Positions 38,234 to 46,183 of a stretch of DNA of 64,000 bases are shown here, one piece after another. Numbering within the stretch: position 1 is the first letter of the stretch; every line of letters starts with the position of its first letter. The notes below the pieces were generated by a model. It was not told where the DNA came from. It was given only the letters and a program-made list of their open reading frames with translations, and did not search any database. The position numbers were made by a program, and so were the translations under genes. Origin of the DNA: Streptomyces sp. NBC_01288 (GTDB lineage Bacteria; Actinomycetota; Actinomycetes; Streptomycetales; Streptomycetaceae); NCBI RefSeq assembly GCF_035982055.1, contig NZ_CP108427.1, positions 6,943,001 through 7,007,000 of the forward strand, given 5' to 3'.

Positions 38234-39655
38234 TCATACGGCGGCCGGGTGGGCCTTCCGGTTCCCGCCGAGTCCTACGGCCACCAGCACCGCCGCCCCC
38301 AGCGCGATCGTCGCGTCGATGCCCACGACCGTGTGGACCCCCGACATCAGATCGCCCGAAGTGGTGGCGAGGACGCCCAGGAGCGGGATGCCTACGGTGA
38401 TGCCGACCTGCTGGGTGGAGGTCACCAGGCCGGTGGCCAGGCCCTGTTCCTCGTCGGGGACGCCCGAGGTGACCGTCAGGCCGTAGGAGATGATCGCGCC
38501 CAGGTGGCACATGCTCGCCAGGGAGACGGCGGCCGTCGCCACCCAGACCGACCAGGTGTGGGTGGTGAGGGTGAGGAGGGTGGCCGTGAAAGCCGCCTGG
38601 CCGGTGAGGGACGCGATCAGGGTGCGGCGGGCGCCGATGCGGCCGATGACCTTCGGGGCGTAGACGCCGGCCACCGCCGAGAGGATGCCCTGGACGCCGA
38701 AGACCAGGCCCGTCTCGAAGGACGACAGGTGCAGGATCTCCTGGAGGTACAGGGTCAGGACGAAGACCACCGTCGACATCATCGAGAAGGTGACCAGTCC
38801 GCCCAGGTTGCCCCACGCCACCGTGCGGCGGCGCAGCATCGGGAGCGAGACCAGGGGCTGGGGCGTGCGGGACTCGATGTACGCGAAGGTCGTGAGGAGC
38901 AGGACGCCCGCGATCAGGGTGGCGATGACGTCCGTGCGGGCGAAGCCGTGGTCGGCCGCCGTCGACAGGGCGTAGATCAAGGCCAGCAGGCCGCCGGTGA
39001 CCGCGATCGCGCCGGGGACGTCCAGGCGCGGGCGGTCCGGGGTGCGGGACTCGGGGAGCAGGGCGGGGGCCAGGGGGAGGACCAGGACCGCGAACAGGGT
39101 CAGCAGGGCCATCGTCGAGCGCCAGCCGAACGCGTCGGTCAGGACACCGCCGGCCACCATGCCGACCGTGAAGCCGAGCGAGAGCAGGGTGCCGGAGATG
39201 CCGAGCGCGCGGTCGCGGGCCGGGCCCTCGGGGAACGTGGTGGTGAGGAGGCTCATGCCGGTCGGGACGATCGCCGCCGCGCCCAGGCCTTGCAGCGCCC
39301 TCCCCGTCAGGAACGATGCCGGGTCCCAGGCGAAGGTCGCCAGCAGTGAGGCCGCGCCGAACAGGGCCAGGCCGGTGAGGAACAGCCGGCGGCGGCCGTA
39401 GAGGTCTCCGATGCGGCCGAAGAGGAGCAGGAAGCCGCCGGACGGGAGCGCGAACGCGGTGACCGCCCACTGGAGTCCGGACCGGCTCATGCCGAGGTCG
39501 GCGCCGAGGGTGGGCAGGGCCACGTTCAGGACGGAGAAGTCCAGGGCGACCATGAACTGGGCCGCGCAGAGGACGAAGAGGACGAGTCTGTCGCGGGCCG
39601 AGAGGTGTGGGGTGCCGAGTGGTTCGTGGGTGGGAGTCGTGGTGTCGGTCGCCAT
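38234..39655 (-). CDS. DHA2-type MFS drug exporter
   Basis: A 473-residue protein with about 14 membrane segments. Motif C-like VALDFSVLNVALPTLGADLG lies in helix 1. GRIGDLYGRRRLFL is motif A. The EmrB/QacA family exports hydrophobic drugs. It is divergent from an XRE regulator across 91 bases that contain a perfect palindrome, so regulation by that neighbour and induction by a ligand are likely. The substrate is unknown. Confidence 0.88.
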   Translation of the reverse strand: MATDTTTPTHEPLGTPHLSARDRLVLFVLCAAQFMVALDFSVLNVALPTLGADLGMSRSGLQWAVTAFALPSGGFLLLFGRIGDLYGRRRLFLTGLALFGAASLLATFAWDPASFLTGRALQGLGAAAIVPTGMSLLTTTFPEGPARDRALGISGTLLSLGFTVGMVAGGVLTDAFGWRSTMALLTLFAVLVLPLAPALLPESRTPDRPRLDVPGAIAVTGGLLALIYALSTAADHGFARTDVIATLIAGVLLLTTFAYIESRTPQPLVSLPMLRRRTVAWGNLGGLVTFSMMSTVVFVLTLYLQEILHLSSFETGLVFGVQGILSAVAGVYAPKVIGRIGARRTLIASLTGQAAFTATLLTLTTHTWSVWVATAAVSLASMCHLGAIISYGLTVTSGVPDEEQGLATGLVTSTQQVGITVGIPLLGVLATTSGDLMSGVHTVVGIDATIALGAAVLVAVGLGGNRKAHPAAV

Positions 39656-39703
39656 GTGTCGAGCTTCCGGCCGTCGGAATAGCCGTGGGGAGCCGGAAGT
39701 TGT

Positions 39704-39724
39704 GCTGGTGGTGGCACCACCAGC
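39704..39724. promoter_or_regulatory. Palindromic operator between MFS gene and XRE regulator
   Basis: Perfect 9-base arms GCTGGTGGT (39704-39712) and ACCACCAGC (39716-39724) with spacer GGC. A second inverted repeat, CTTCCGGC (39664-39671) and GCCGGAAG (39692-39699), lies beside it. Both are in the 91-base divergent region and are the best candidates for binding by the adjacent regulator. Confidence 0.7.
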
Positions 39725-39746
39725 CTTGTACGAGGGGGATCTGTAC

Positions 39747-40619
39747 GTGTCCGAGGACGCGCTGAAGAGTGAACGGCTGCGTGAGCTGCGGGAGTTCCTG
39801 ATGAGCCGCCGGGCGCGGGTGTCCCCGGCCGAGGCGGGGCTGCCGGACGGCGGGGCGCGGCGGCGGACGCCGGGGTTGCGGCGCGAGGAGGTCGCGGTGC
39901 TGGCCGGGGTGGGGGCGTCCTGGTACCAGTGGCTGGAGCAGGGGCGGGACATCTCGGTGTCGCCGCAGGTGCTCGACGCCGTCGCCCGGGTGCTGCGGCT
40001 GAGCAATGCCGAGCGGCGCCATCTGTATCTGCTGGCGGGGTTGAATCCGCCCGCGCCGGAGGTGGCGCCGGAGAAGCGGGACATGTGTGATGGGCTGCGG
40101 CGGCTGATCGATACGTGGATGCCGTATCCGGCGCACATCATGGACATGTACTACAACTGCGTGATGTACAACGCCGCGGCGGCGATCGTCCTCGGGATGC
40201 GTCCGGGGAACACGCAGAACTGTCTCGTGGACTTCTTCGTCGATCCGCTGTACCGGTCGCGGTCGAAGAGCTGGGAGCGGAACGCTCGGACCGTCGTCGC
40301 GCAGTTCCGGGCCGCGTCCTCGGCTCGGCCGGACGACGAGGGGTATCGGGCGGTGTTCGAACAGCTCGCGGAGTGCGCCGAGTTCGCGGTGCTGTGGGCG
40401 GAGCGGGACATCGAGGATGCCGGGCAGATCCGTAAGGAGCTCGATCATCCGTTGGCGGGGCTGCTGGTCGTGGAATCCACGGCGATGAAGGTGCCGGCCC
40501 GGCCGGATCTCACGATCGTGCTGCATACGCCGTTGGGCGAGGCGGACACGGCGGAGAAACTGGAGTGGCTGGCGTCGCCCGAGGGGCGGCGGGGGGCGAT
40601 GTACCCCGTGGCCGGGTAG
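39747..40619 (+). CDS. XRE-type regulator with MmyB-like ligand domain
   Basis: A 290-residue protein. It has an N-terminal helix-turn-helix (RRRTPGLRREEVAVLAGVGA, then SWYQWLEQGRDISVSPQVLDA) and a C-terminal MmyB-like domain (about 105-280) that binds small lipophilic ligands in characterised relatives. GTG 39747 has GAGGGGG upstream. The divergent exporter gene is its probable target; it may repress both genes through the palindrome at 39704-39724. Confidence 0.86.
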   Translation: MSEDALKSERLRELREFLMSRRARVSPAEAGLPDGGARRRTPGLRREEVAVLAGVGASWYQWLEQGRDISVSPQVLDAVARVLRLSNAERRHLYLLAGLNPPAPEVAPEKRDMCDGLRRLIDTWMPYPAHIMDMYYNCVMYNAAAAIVLGMRPGNTQNCLVDFFVDPLYRSRSKSWERNARTVVAQFRAASSARPDDEGYRAVFEQLAECAEFAVLWAERDIEDAGQIRKELDHPLAGLLVVESTAMKVPARPDLTIVLHTPLGEADTAEKLEWLASPEGRRGAMYPVAG

Positions 40620-40647
40620 GCGTTCCGTGCCTCCGTATGCTCGGGGC

Positions 40648-41001
40648 ATGACCGACAGCAGCGCGCTTGACCCCGAGGACCGCAAGATCGTCACCCTGGC
40701 CCGTTCGGCTCGGGCCCGCAATGGTGTGCCGGAGGGTGCGGCCGTGCGGGACGAGACGGGGCGGACGTATGTCGCCGGGACGGTTGCTCTTGAGTCGCTG
40801 AAGTTGAGCGCGTTGCAGACGGCTGTGGCGATGGCTGTGGCGTCGGGGGCGAAGTCCTTGGAAGCGGCGGCGGTGGTGACGGAGGCGGAGTCCGTGGCTG
40901 CGGAGGATCTGGCGGCTGTACGGGATCTGGGTGGGGCGGAGACGCCGGTGCACGTGGCTTCGCCGGACGGGGTTGTTCGTCTGACGGTGGCTGCTGGCTG
41001 A
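40648..41001 (+). CDS. Cytidine deaminase-like protein lacking zinc ligands
   Basis: A 117-residue protein related to the conserved gene found between the CNNM gene and era in actinobacteria (the mycobacterial Rv2365c position). ETGRTYVAGTVALESLKLSALQTAVAMAVASGA aligns with the cytidine deaminase core, but the CAE position reads ALQ and no PCxxC motif follows. Catalytic deamination is therefore not expected. Its role is unknown. In this genome it is separated from the CNNM gene by four genes and from era by the surface and ammonium genes. Confidence 0.75.
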   Translation: MTDSSALDPEDRKIVTLARSARARNGVPEGAAVRDETGRTYVAGTVALESLKLSALQTAVAMAVASGAKSLEAAAVVTEAESVAAEDLAAVRDLGGAETPVHVASPDGVVRLTVAAG

Positions 41002-41008
41002 GGTGGTG

Positions 41009-41027
41009 CTGGGGGCTGCGCCCCCAG
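41009..41027. terminator. Hairpin after the cytidine deaminase-like gene
   Basis: Arms CTGGGGGC (41009-41016) and GCCCCCAG (41020-41027), loop TGC. It is followed by the common Streptomyces spacer GGCCCTGAAGGAGCCTCGTC. A similar unit occurs at 47206 and, in reverse, near 25390. Confidence 0.65.
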
Positions 41028-41342
41028 ACCCCCATCGGCCCTGAAGGAGCCTCGTCCTCAAATGCTGGACGGGCTGATTTTGTGGGCCTGTGTGGAGAAG
41101 TGCCGGACGGGCTGAATGGTGCCGACCCGTGCCTGAAAGGCCCCCCTGTCCGGAAGTAACCCGTCCGGATTTCGCCCTTGCTCTCCCCCCGTCTCCCGCG
41201 CATCAATGGAACCGTAAGTTCCGACGGACCGTCAGATTCTCGCTCGCGTGGCGCACCGCACCGCGTCCGTGAGGGGTTTCTGGGGTTTTTCTTCCGTCCG
41301 TCCCCACATGGCATTCCCAGACACGGGAAGGGAACCAGACCC
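41028..41342. other. Intergenic region before the exported trio
   Basis: About 315 bases without a credible gene. It includes a short inverted repeat, GACGG-A-CCGTC (41223-41233), and ends in GGGAAGGGAACC before the ATG. A promoter for the exported genes probably lies here, but no clear -35/-10 pair is visible. Confidence 0.4.
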
Positions 41343-41828
41343 ATGAAAGGCAAGCTGAGAAGCAAGCGAATCGGTACGGGTGCGGCACTGGTGACGGGGG
41401 TCCTCGCGGCCGCCTCGCTGGCGTTCGCGCCCAGCGCGCTCGCCGTCACTCCCCAGACGGCGACGATCACCGCGAGTTGCGGCATCTTCGGTGGCGGCGC
41501 CGCCACCATCACCGCCACACAGGACGGAACGGCGGCCACGGTCACCGTCACCTCGTCCATCACCGCTCCGCTGGCCCTGTCGGCCGACTCCATCGCCTCC
41601 ACCTTCACGTTCGTGAACGCGAGCGGTGGCACGACCGTCTTCAGCGGTACGGAGAACCCGGCCATGGCGACCGGCGACGCCGTCACCGTCGGTCCGCTCA
41701 GTGGCACCGTCGCCTCCGGTGACAGCCTGGAGGCGTACGGCGGGTCGCTGCAGATGACCATCTTCGGTATCGCCGTGACGTGCACGGCCACCGGGGCCCA
41801 GTCGCCGGGTCCGTTCGTGTTCGACTGA
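41343..41828 (+). CDS. Small exported beta-rich protein
   Basis: A 161-residue protein with a clear Sec signal peptide (KGKLRSKRIG, a hydrophobic core and PSALA before the mature start). The mature part is Thr/Ala/Gly-rich with alternating beta-strand pattern. It has only two Cys (46 and 147), near its two ends, likely a disulfide. The next gene has an N-terminal domain of similar style, also bracketed by two Cys. I recognise no named family. It is probably surface-located and works with the next two genes. Confidence 0.7.
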   Translation: MKGKLRSKRIGTGAALVTGVLAAASLAFAPSALAVTPQTATITASCGIFGGGAATITATQDGTAATVTVTSSITAPLALSADSIASTFTFVNASGGTTVFSGTENPAMATGDAVTVGPLSGTVASGDSLEAYGGSLQMTIFGIAVTCTATGAQSPGPFVFD

Positions 41829-42036
41829 GAAGTCGGCGGAGAAGTCGACTGAGTAGTCGCCTGAGAATTCCCCCCACGGGCTCAACTGGGCCGTCGGTTC
41901 CCGTCGTTGGCGGGAGCTGACGGCCCATCAGTTTATTTGTCTGTGTCCATTGACTTCTCACGCGATCCCCACATCAATGCCCCCTGTGGGCGCAGACGAG
42001 CCGCTGCGCCCATCGTCCTCAGGAGGGGGCACAGCC

Positions 42037-43353
42037 ATGGCTACGACATTCCGAAGACGCCGTTGGGCGTCGTTGCTCGGGGTGACCGCGCTCGCGGTCG
42101 CCACGGGCGGTGCGCTGGCCTGTCCGGCCGGTGCGTCCACGAACGTGGACTTCGCGACGCACTGCATCCCGCCGGCGATCGCGGGCATCCCGCCGATCGA
42201 CGGCACCACGACCGCCGCGATCACGGTCGACAACACCGCGCCGAAGGTCGGCGACACCGTCACCGTGACGTACACGGTGGTCAAGCCGGCCGCCAGCAAC
42301 CCGACCGCGATCGCCCTGCCGGCCGACATCATGACGCCCACCGGGAAGGTCACCCTCGGCGGTGCCCAGACCGGCAGTCTCACGGTGGCCGGACCCAAGA
42401 AGAACGACCCGGTGCCGGGCAACGGCGCCTTCCCGTCGTTCTCCATGACCGGCACCTTCACGGTCACCACCCCGGGCGCGATCACCCTCTCGCCCGGCGA
42501 CTACAACATCCACACCAGCTACATCCTGGAGCTGGACACCCCCTGCACGGTGACGAACCCGCCGGCGCCGGTCTCCGAGACCGTCACCGCGACCGCCACC
42601 GTTCCGGTCAACACCCGTGCGATCAGCCTGGGTTCGGCCTCCGGCAACGCCGGTGACAGCGTCACCGTGACCGGCGGCAACTTCACCCCGGGTGCCTCCG
42701 TGACCCTGGCCGGACGGTCCGGAACCGCCCAGACCGCGGACACGGCGACCGTCACGGCCAGCGCGAGTGGTGCCATCAGCGGTTCGCTCGTCGTCAATGA
42801 CAAGACGACCACCGGGGTCGTGGCCTACGAGGGCAGTGCGTGGAGTGCCGACCTCGGTGCCGGTCCCGCCGCCTACGTCGTCAACGACACCACGCCCGTT
42901 CCGCCGGGGAGTCAGAAGCTGACGACCACCGTCAAGGCGGGCACGCTGTCGATGGCACAGGCCGGGGACGCGGTAGGTCTCTCCGCCGTCGACTTCGGCA
43001 AGGGCGGTGCCTCCACGGGCGCCCTGAACACGGTGACGGTCCAGGACTTCCGCGGCGGACCCGCGGGCTGGTCCCTGACCGGCAAGGTCACCGACTTCAC
43101 CGGTCCCGGCGCCAAGATCGATGCCGGGGCGCTGAGTTGGACACCCGCCTGCGCCACCAAGGCGGGCAGCCCGAGCACCTGCGCGGCCGGTTCGGCGGGC
43201 ACGGTGGGCAGTTCGGGAGCGACGCTCGCGTCCACGCCCGACGGCACGCTCACCGGCGGCCAGTTCACCGTCGACGCCGGACTCTCCCTGAACGTACCGG
43301 CGTTCACGCCTCCGGGCGCGTACTCCGGCGTGCTCACGCTGACGCTCACCTGA
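42037..43353 (+). CDS. Exported protein with WxL-like C-terminal domain
   Basis: A 438-residue protein. The signal peptide runs to about residue 34 (GALACPAGAS). An N-terminal beta domain (about 35-180) is bracketed by Cys residues. The middle (about 195-290) looks like a bacterial Ig-like domain (SGNAGDSVTVTGGNFTPG). The C-terminal about 140 residues contain VQDFRGGPAGWSLTGKVTDF, like the first WxL motif of Firmicute surface proteins, and end PPGAYSGVLTLTLT, where Firmicutes have LTWTL. AGGAGGGGG precedes the ATG. WxL domains bind peptidoglycan in lactobacilli and enterococci; equivalence here is inference. Confidence 0.72.
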   Translation: MATTFRRRRWASLLGVTALAVATGGALACPAGASTNVDFATHCIPPAIAGIPPIDGTTTAAITVDNTAPKVGDTVTVTYTVVKPAASNPTAIALPADIMTPTGKVTLGGAQTGSLTVAGPKKNDPVPGNGAFPSFSMTGTFTVTTPGAITLSPGDYNIHTSYILELDTPCTVTNPPAPVSETVTATATVPVNTRAISLGSASGNAGDSVTVTGGNFTPGASVTLAGRSGTAQTADTATVTASASGAISGSLVVNDKTTTGVVAYEGSAWSADLGAGPAAYVVNDTTPVPPGSQKLTTTVKAGTLSMAQAGDAVGLSAVDFGKGGASTGALNTVTVQDFRGGPAGWSLTGKVTDFTGPGAKIDAGALSWTPACATKAGSPSTCAAGSAGTVGSSGATLASTPDGTLTGGQFTVDAGLSLNVPAFTPPGAYSGVLTLTLT

Positions 43354-43429
43354 CCGTCCCACTCATTTCCGGTGGCCGGGCGCTCGCACCCGCCCGACCG
43401 CCACACCTCGTCCGTGGGGGTCCGCACCC

Positions 43430-44443
43430 ATGCGCAAGCTGTACGTCCTCCTCCTGAGCCTCTGCCTCGGCGTGCTCTGCGCGCCCGCCACCTACGCGGC
43501 GGACAACGGCAGTTGGTCCGTCTACCCGGCCGCCTCGCAGGTCGCCGCACGGCCGTACTTCTATCTCTCCGCCGATCCCGGCCAGACCATCCAGGACAAG
43601 GTGGTCGTCGCCAACAAGACGGCCAAGCCGCTCACCTTCCGGCTGTACGCGGCCGATGCCTACAACACCGCGCGTGACGGCGGGTTCGCCGTGCGGACCG
43701 TGACGGAGGCGATGCACGGGGTGGGGGCGTGGGCGAAGCCCGCGAAAACCCGGGTAACTGTGCCCGCCCACAAGACAGTTGCCGTGCCGTTCACGCTGCA
43801 TGTGCCCGAAGGGGCCGAACCGGGCGACCACCCGGGCGCGTTGGTCGCCCTCGACGAACGCGTCGACAAGGGGGACGGGTCGCTCGCGCTCGGTGTGCAG
43901 CGGGCCGTCGGCGCCCGCGTATACCTGCGGGTGAGCGGCCCTACGCTGCCCGCACTCGCCGTCGAGCACGTCCACGTATCCCATCACCAGCCGCTGGTAC
44001 CGGGGTTGGGGGACAGCGGCGCGACGATCTCCTACACGTTGCACAACACCGGGAACGTCACCCTCGATCCGAAGGTGACGCTGAAGGCGCAGGGGTTGTT
44101 CGGTCGTACGTTGCTGTCGCGCGGACTGACCCGTATCCCCGCCGAGTTGCTGCCCGGGCAGCGCGTGAAGCTGAGCGAGCCGTGGAAGGGGTCGCCCCAA
44201 CTCGACTGGGGGGACATCACGTTGACCGCGAGCGCGCCGGGCACGAAGCAGTCGGCGAGCGCGTCGTTCTTCGCGCTGCCGTGGCTCGCGGCGGCGCTGC
44301 TGCTCGCGGTCGGGTTCGTCGGGGGAGTGCTCGCGGTCAGAGCGCGTCGGGGCCGCGTTCGCCCGTCCGAACCCGTACGACCGTCTCGACCGGGATCGAC
44401 CACACCTTCCCGTCCCCGATCTTCCCCGTCTGCGCGGCCTTGA
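43430..44443 (+). CDS. DUF916-like membrane-anchored surface protein
   Basis: A 337-residue protein with a signal peptide (to about residue 24), then SWSVYPAASQVAARPYFYLSADPGQTIQDKVVVANKT, the usual N-terminus of DUF916 (WxL-interacting protein family). A second beta domain follows (about 180-280). One transmembrane helix (PWLAAALLLAVGFVGGVLAV) precedes a basic Pro/Ser/Arg tail. In Firmicutes, DUF916 proteins pair with WxL proteins in surface clusters; the same pairing occurs here. The last 107 bases run antisense over the 3' end of glnK, so the cytoplasmic tail is encoded opposite the PII C-terminus. Confidence 0.78.
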   Translation: MRKLYVLLLSLCLGVLCAPATYAADNGSWSVYPAASQVAARPYFYLSADPGQTIQDKVVVANKTAKPLTFRLYAADAYNTARDGGFAVRTVTEAMHGVGAWAKPAKTRVTVPAHKTVAVPFTLHVPEGAEPGDHPGALVALDERVDKGDGSLALGVQRAVGARVYLRVSGPTLPALAVEHVHVSHHQPLVPGLGDSGATISYTLHNTGNVTLDPKVTLKAQGLFGRTLLSRGLTRIPAELLPGQRVKLSEPWKGSPQLDWGDITLTASAPGTKQSASASFFALPWLAAALLLAVGFVGGVLAVRARRGRVRPSEPVRPSRPGSTTPSRPRSSPSARP

Positions 44444-44675
44444 CGATCGCGTCGATCACGGCGTCCGAGTCCGCGTCGTCGACGACGACCTCGATCCGCA
44501 CCTTGGGGACGAGGTCGACGCGGTACTCGGCGCCGCGGTACACCTCGGTGTGGCCGCGCTGCCGGCCGTAGCCGCTGGCCTCGGTGACGGTCAGGCCGTG
44601 CACGCCGAGCTCCTGGAGCGCCGTCTTGACCTCGTCGAGGCGGTACGGCTTGACGATCGCGGTGATGAGCTTCAT
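44337..44675 (-). CDS. glnK: PII nitrogen regulatory protein (GlnK type)
   Basis: A 112-residue PII protein. MKLITAIVKPYRLDEVK opens it. The T-loop has GYGRQRGHTEVYRGAEYRVD with Tyr51 (the AEY tyrosine), the site of adenylylation in actinobacteria. The C-terminal GKIGDGKVWSIPVE is the ATP/2-oxoglutarate site. It binds and gates AmtB. ATG overlaps the amtB stop (ATGA). No glnD follows, unlike the amtB-glnK-glnD operon of S. coelicolor, so this may be a second copy or an altered operon. Confidence 0.94.
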   Translation of the reverse strand: MKLITAIVKPYRLDEVKTALQELGVHGLTVTEASGYGRQRGHTEVYRGAEYRVDLVPKVRIEVVVDDADSDAVIDAIVKAAQTGKIGDGKVWSIPVETVVRVRTGERGPDAL

Positions 44676-46009
44676 GCCTGGGACTTGACCTTCTGAGCGG
44701 AGGAGGCGGAGGTGAGGGACGCGCCGACCGGGGCTCCGTGGCCCAGGACGCCGTGATCGTATGCGGTCTCGGCGTGCACCGTAAGGTCCAGACCCGTCTG
44801 CTCCTGCTCCTCGCTCGCCCGCAGGCCCATCAGCCGGTCCAGCAGCTTGCCGATCCCGTACGTCACGAGGAACGCGTACGCCCCTACGGCGACCACGGCC
44901 ACCAGCTGCCTGCCGAGCTGGGCGAGCCCGCCGCCGTAGAGGAGGCCGTCGGTCTTCCCGGTCAGTTCCGTGGTGGCGAAGACGCCGATCAGGAGGGTGC
45001 CGATGATGCCGCCGACCAGGTGGACGCCGACGACGTCGAGGGAGTCGTCGTAGTTCAGCTTGAACTTCCAGCCGACCGCGTACGAGCAGACGGCACCGGC
45101 GGCGAGGCCGACGACCAGCGCGCCGAGGAGCGAGACCGAGCCGCAGGACGGGGTGATCGCGACCAGGCCGGCGACCGCGCCCGAGGCGGCGCCCAGGGTC
45201 GTGGGGTGACCGTCGCGCTTCTGCTCGACGAAGAGCCAGCCGAGGAGGCCGGTGCAGCCGGCGGTGAGGGTGTTGAGGAAGGCCGCGGCGGCGAGGCCGT
45301 TGGCGCCGAGCGCGGAGCCCGCGTTGAAGCCGAACCAGCCGAACCAGAGCAGGCCCGCGCCCAGCATCACCATGGGGAGGTTGTGCGGCCGCATGGCGTC
45401 CTTCTTGAAGCCGAGGCGGGGGCCGACCACCAGGCACAGGGCCAGGCCCGAGGCGCCGGACGTGATCTCGACGGGGAGGCCGCCCGCGAAGTCGAGGGCA
45501 CCGAGGTGCGCCGCGATCCAGCCGCCGGGGCCCCAGACCCAGTGCGCGACGGGAACGTATACGAGGAGTGCCCAGACGGGTACGAAGACCAGCCACGCCC
45601 CGAACCGCACCCGGTCGGCCACCGCGCCGCTGATCAGGGCGGCGGTGATGATCGCGAAGGTGAGCTGGAAGGTGGCGAAGAGGAGGGTGGGGACGGTGCC
45701 GTGGACGGAGTTCGGGCCGAGGCCCGCCATGCCGAGGTGTTTCACGCCGCCGATGAGTCCGCCGCCGATGTCGTCGCCGAACGCGAGGGAGTAGCCGGCG
45801 GTCAGCCAGACCACCGTGACCAGGGCGATCGACACGAAGCTCATCATCAGCATGTTGAGGACGCTCTTCGTGCGGACCATGCCGCCGTAGAAGAGGGCCA
45901 GGCCCGGGGTCATCAGCAGGACGAGGGCGGTGGCGGCGAGCAGCCAGGCGGTGTCGCCGGTGTCGATGCGTGAGGTGGCTTCCGCGGCTTCGGTGACGGA
46001 GAGGGGCAC
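44672..46009 (-). CDS. amtB: Ammonium transporter AmtB
   Basis: A 445-residue channel with about 11 membrane segments. DTAWLLAATALVLLMTPGLALFYGGMVR and WFGFNAGSALGANG are Amt signatures. The C-terminal tail interacts with GlnK. GTG 46009 is chosen because GGAG lies 8 bases upstream; a TTG at 46021 is less likely. The operon with glnK is coupled by a 4-base overlap. GlnR-like sites lie 48-113 bases upstream. Confidence 0.94.
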   Translation of the reverse strand: MPLSVTEAAEATSRIDTGDTAWLLAATALVLLMTPGLALFYGGMVRTKSVLNMLMMSFVSIALVTVVWLTAGYSLAFGDDIGGGLIGGVKHLGMAGLGPNSVHGTVPTLLFATFQLTFAIITAALISGAVADRVRFGAWLVFVPVWALLVYVPVAHWVWGPGGWIAAHLGALDFAGGLPVEITSGASGLALCLVVGPRLGFKKDAMRPHNLPMVMLGAGLLWFGWFGFNAGSALGANGLAAAAFLNTLTAGCTGLLGWLFVEQKRDGHPTTLGAASGAVAGLVAITPSCGSVSLLGALVVGLAAGAVCSYAVGWKFKLNYDDSLDVVGVHLVGGIIGTLLIGVFATTELTGKTDGLLYGGGLAQLGRQLVAVVAVGAYAFLVTYGIGKLLDRLMGLRASEEQEQTGLDLTVHAETAYDHGVLGHGAPVGASLTSASSAQKVKSQA

Positions 46010-46056
46010 GGTTGTCTCCAACGGTGTGGGGGCTCGTCAGAGGGTCACCGGCGCTG

Positions 46057-46122
46057 GTTTCCGGTTGTGCACGAGGGTGTTTCCGTGGTGTTTCGTTGCG
46101 ATGGGGTTTCCGAAAGCTCACC
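46057..46122 (-). promoter_or_regulatory. GlnR-like half-site array upstream of amtB
   Basis: Read on the minus strand, GAAAC occurs four times, at offsets 13, 29, 40 and 62 from 46122. GTGAG (offset 2), GCAAC (24) and GTGCA (51) fill other positions with 11-base phasing. The Streptomyces GlnR box is gTnAC-n6-GaAAC, so two overlapping boxes are plausible. Location fits activation of amtB-glnK under nitrogen limitation. Confidence 0.65.
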
Positions 46123-46183
46123 GTGATGGGCGCGGGTGGACTGTTGTGCGGCGGGAGCTTGTGGATCAGGGACAATGGGCGCC

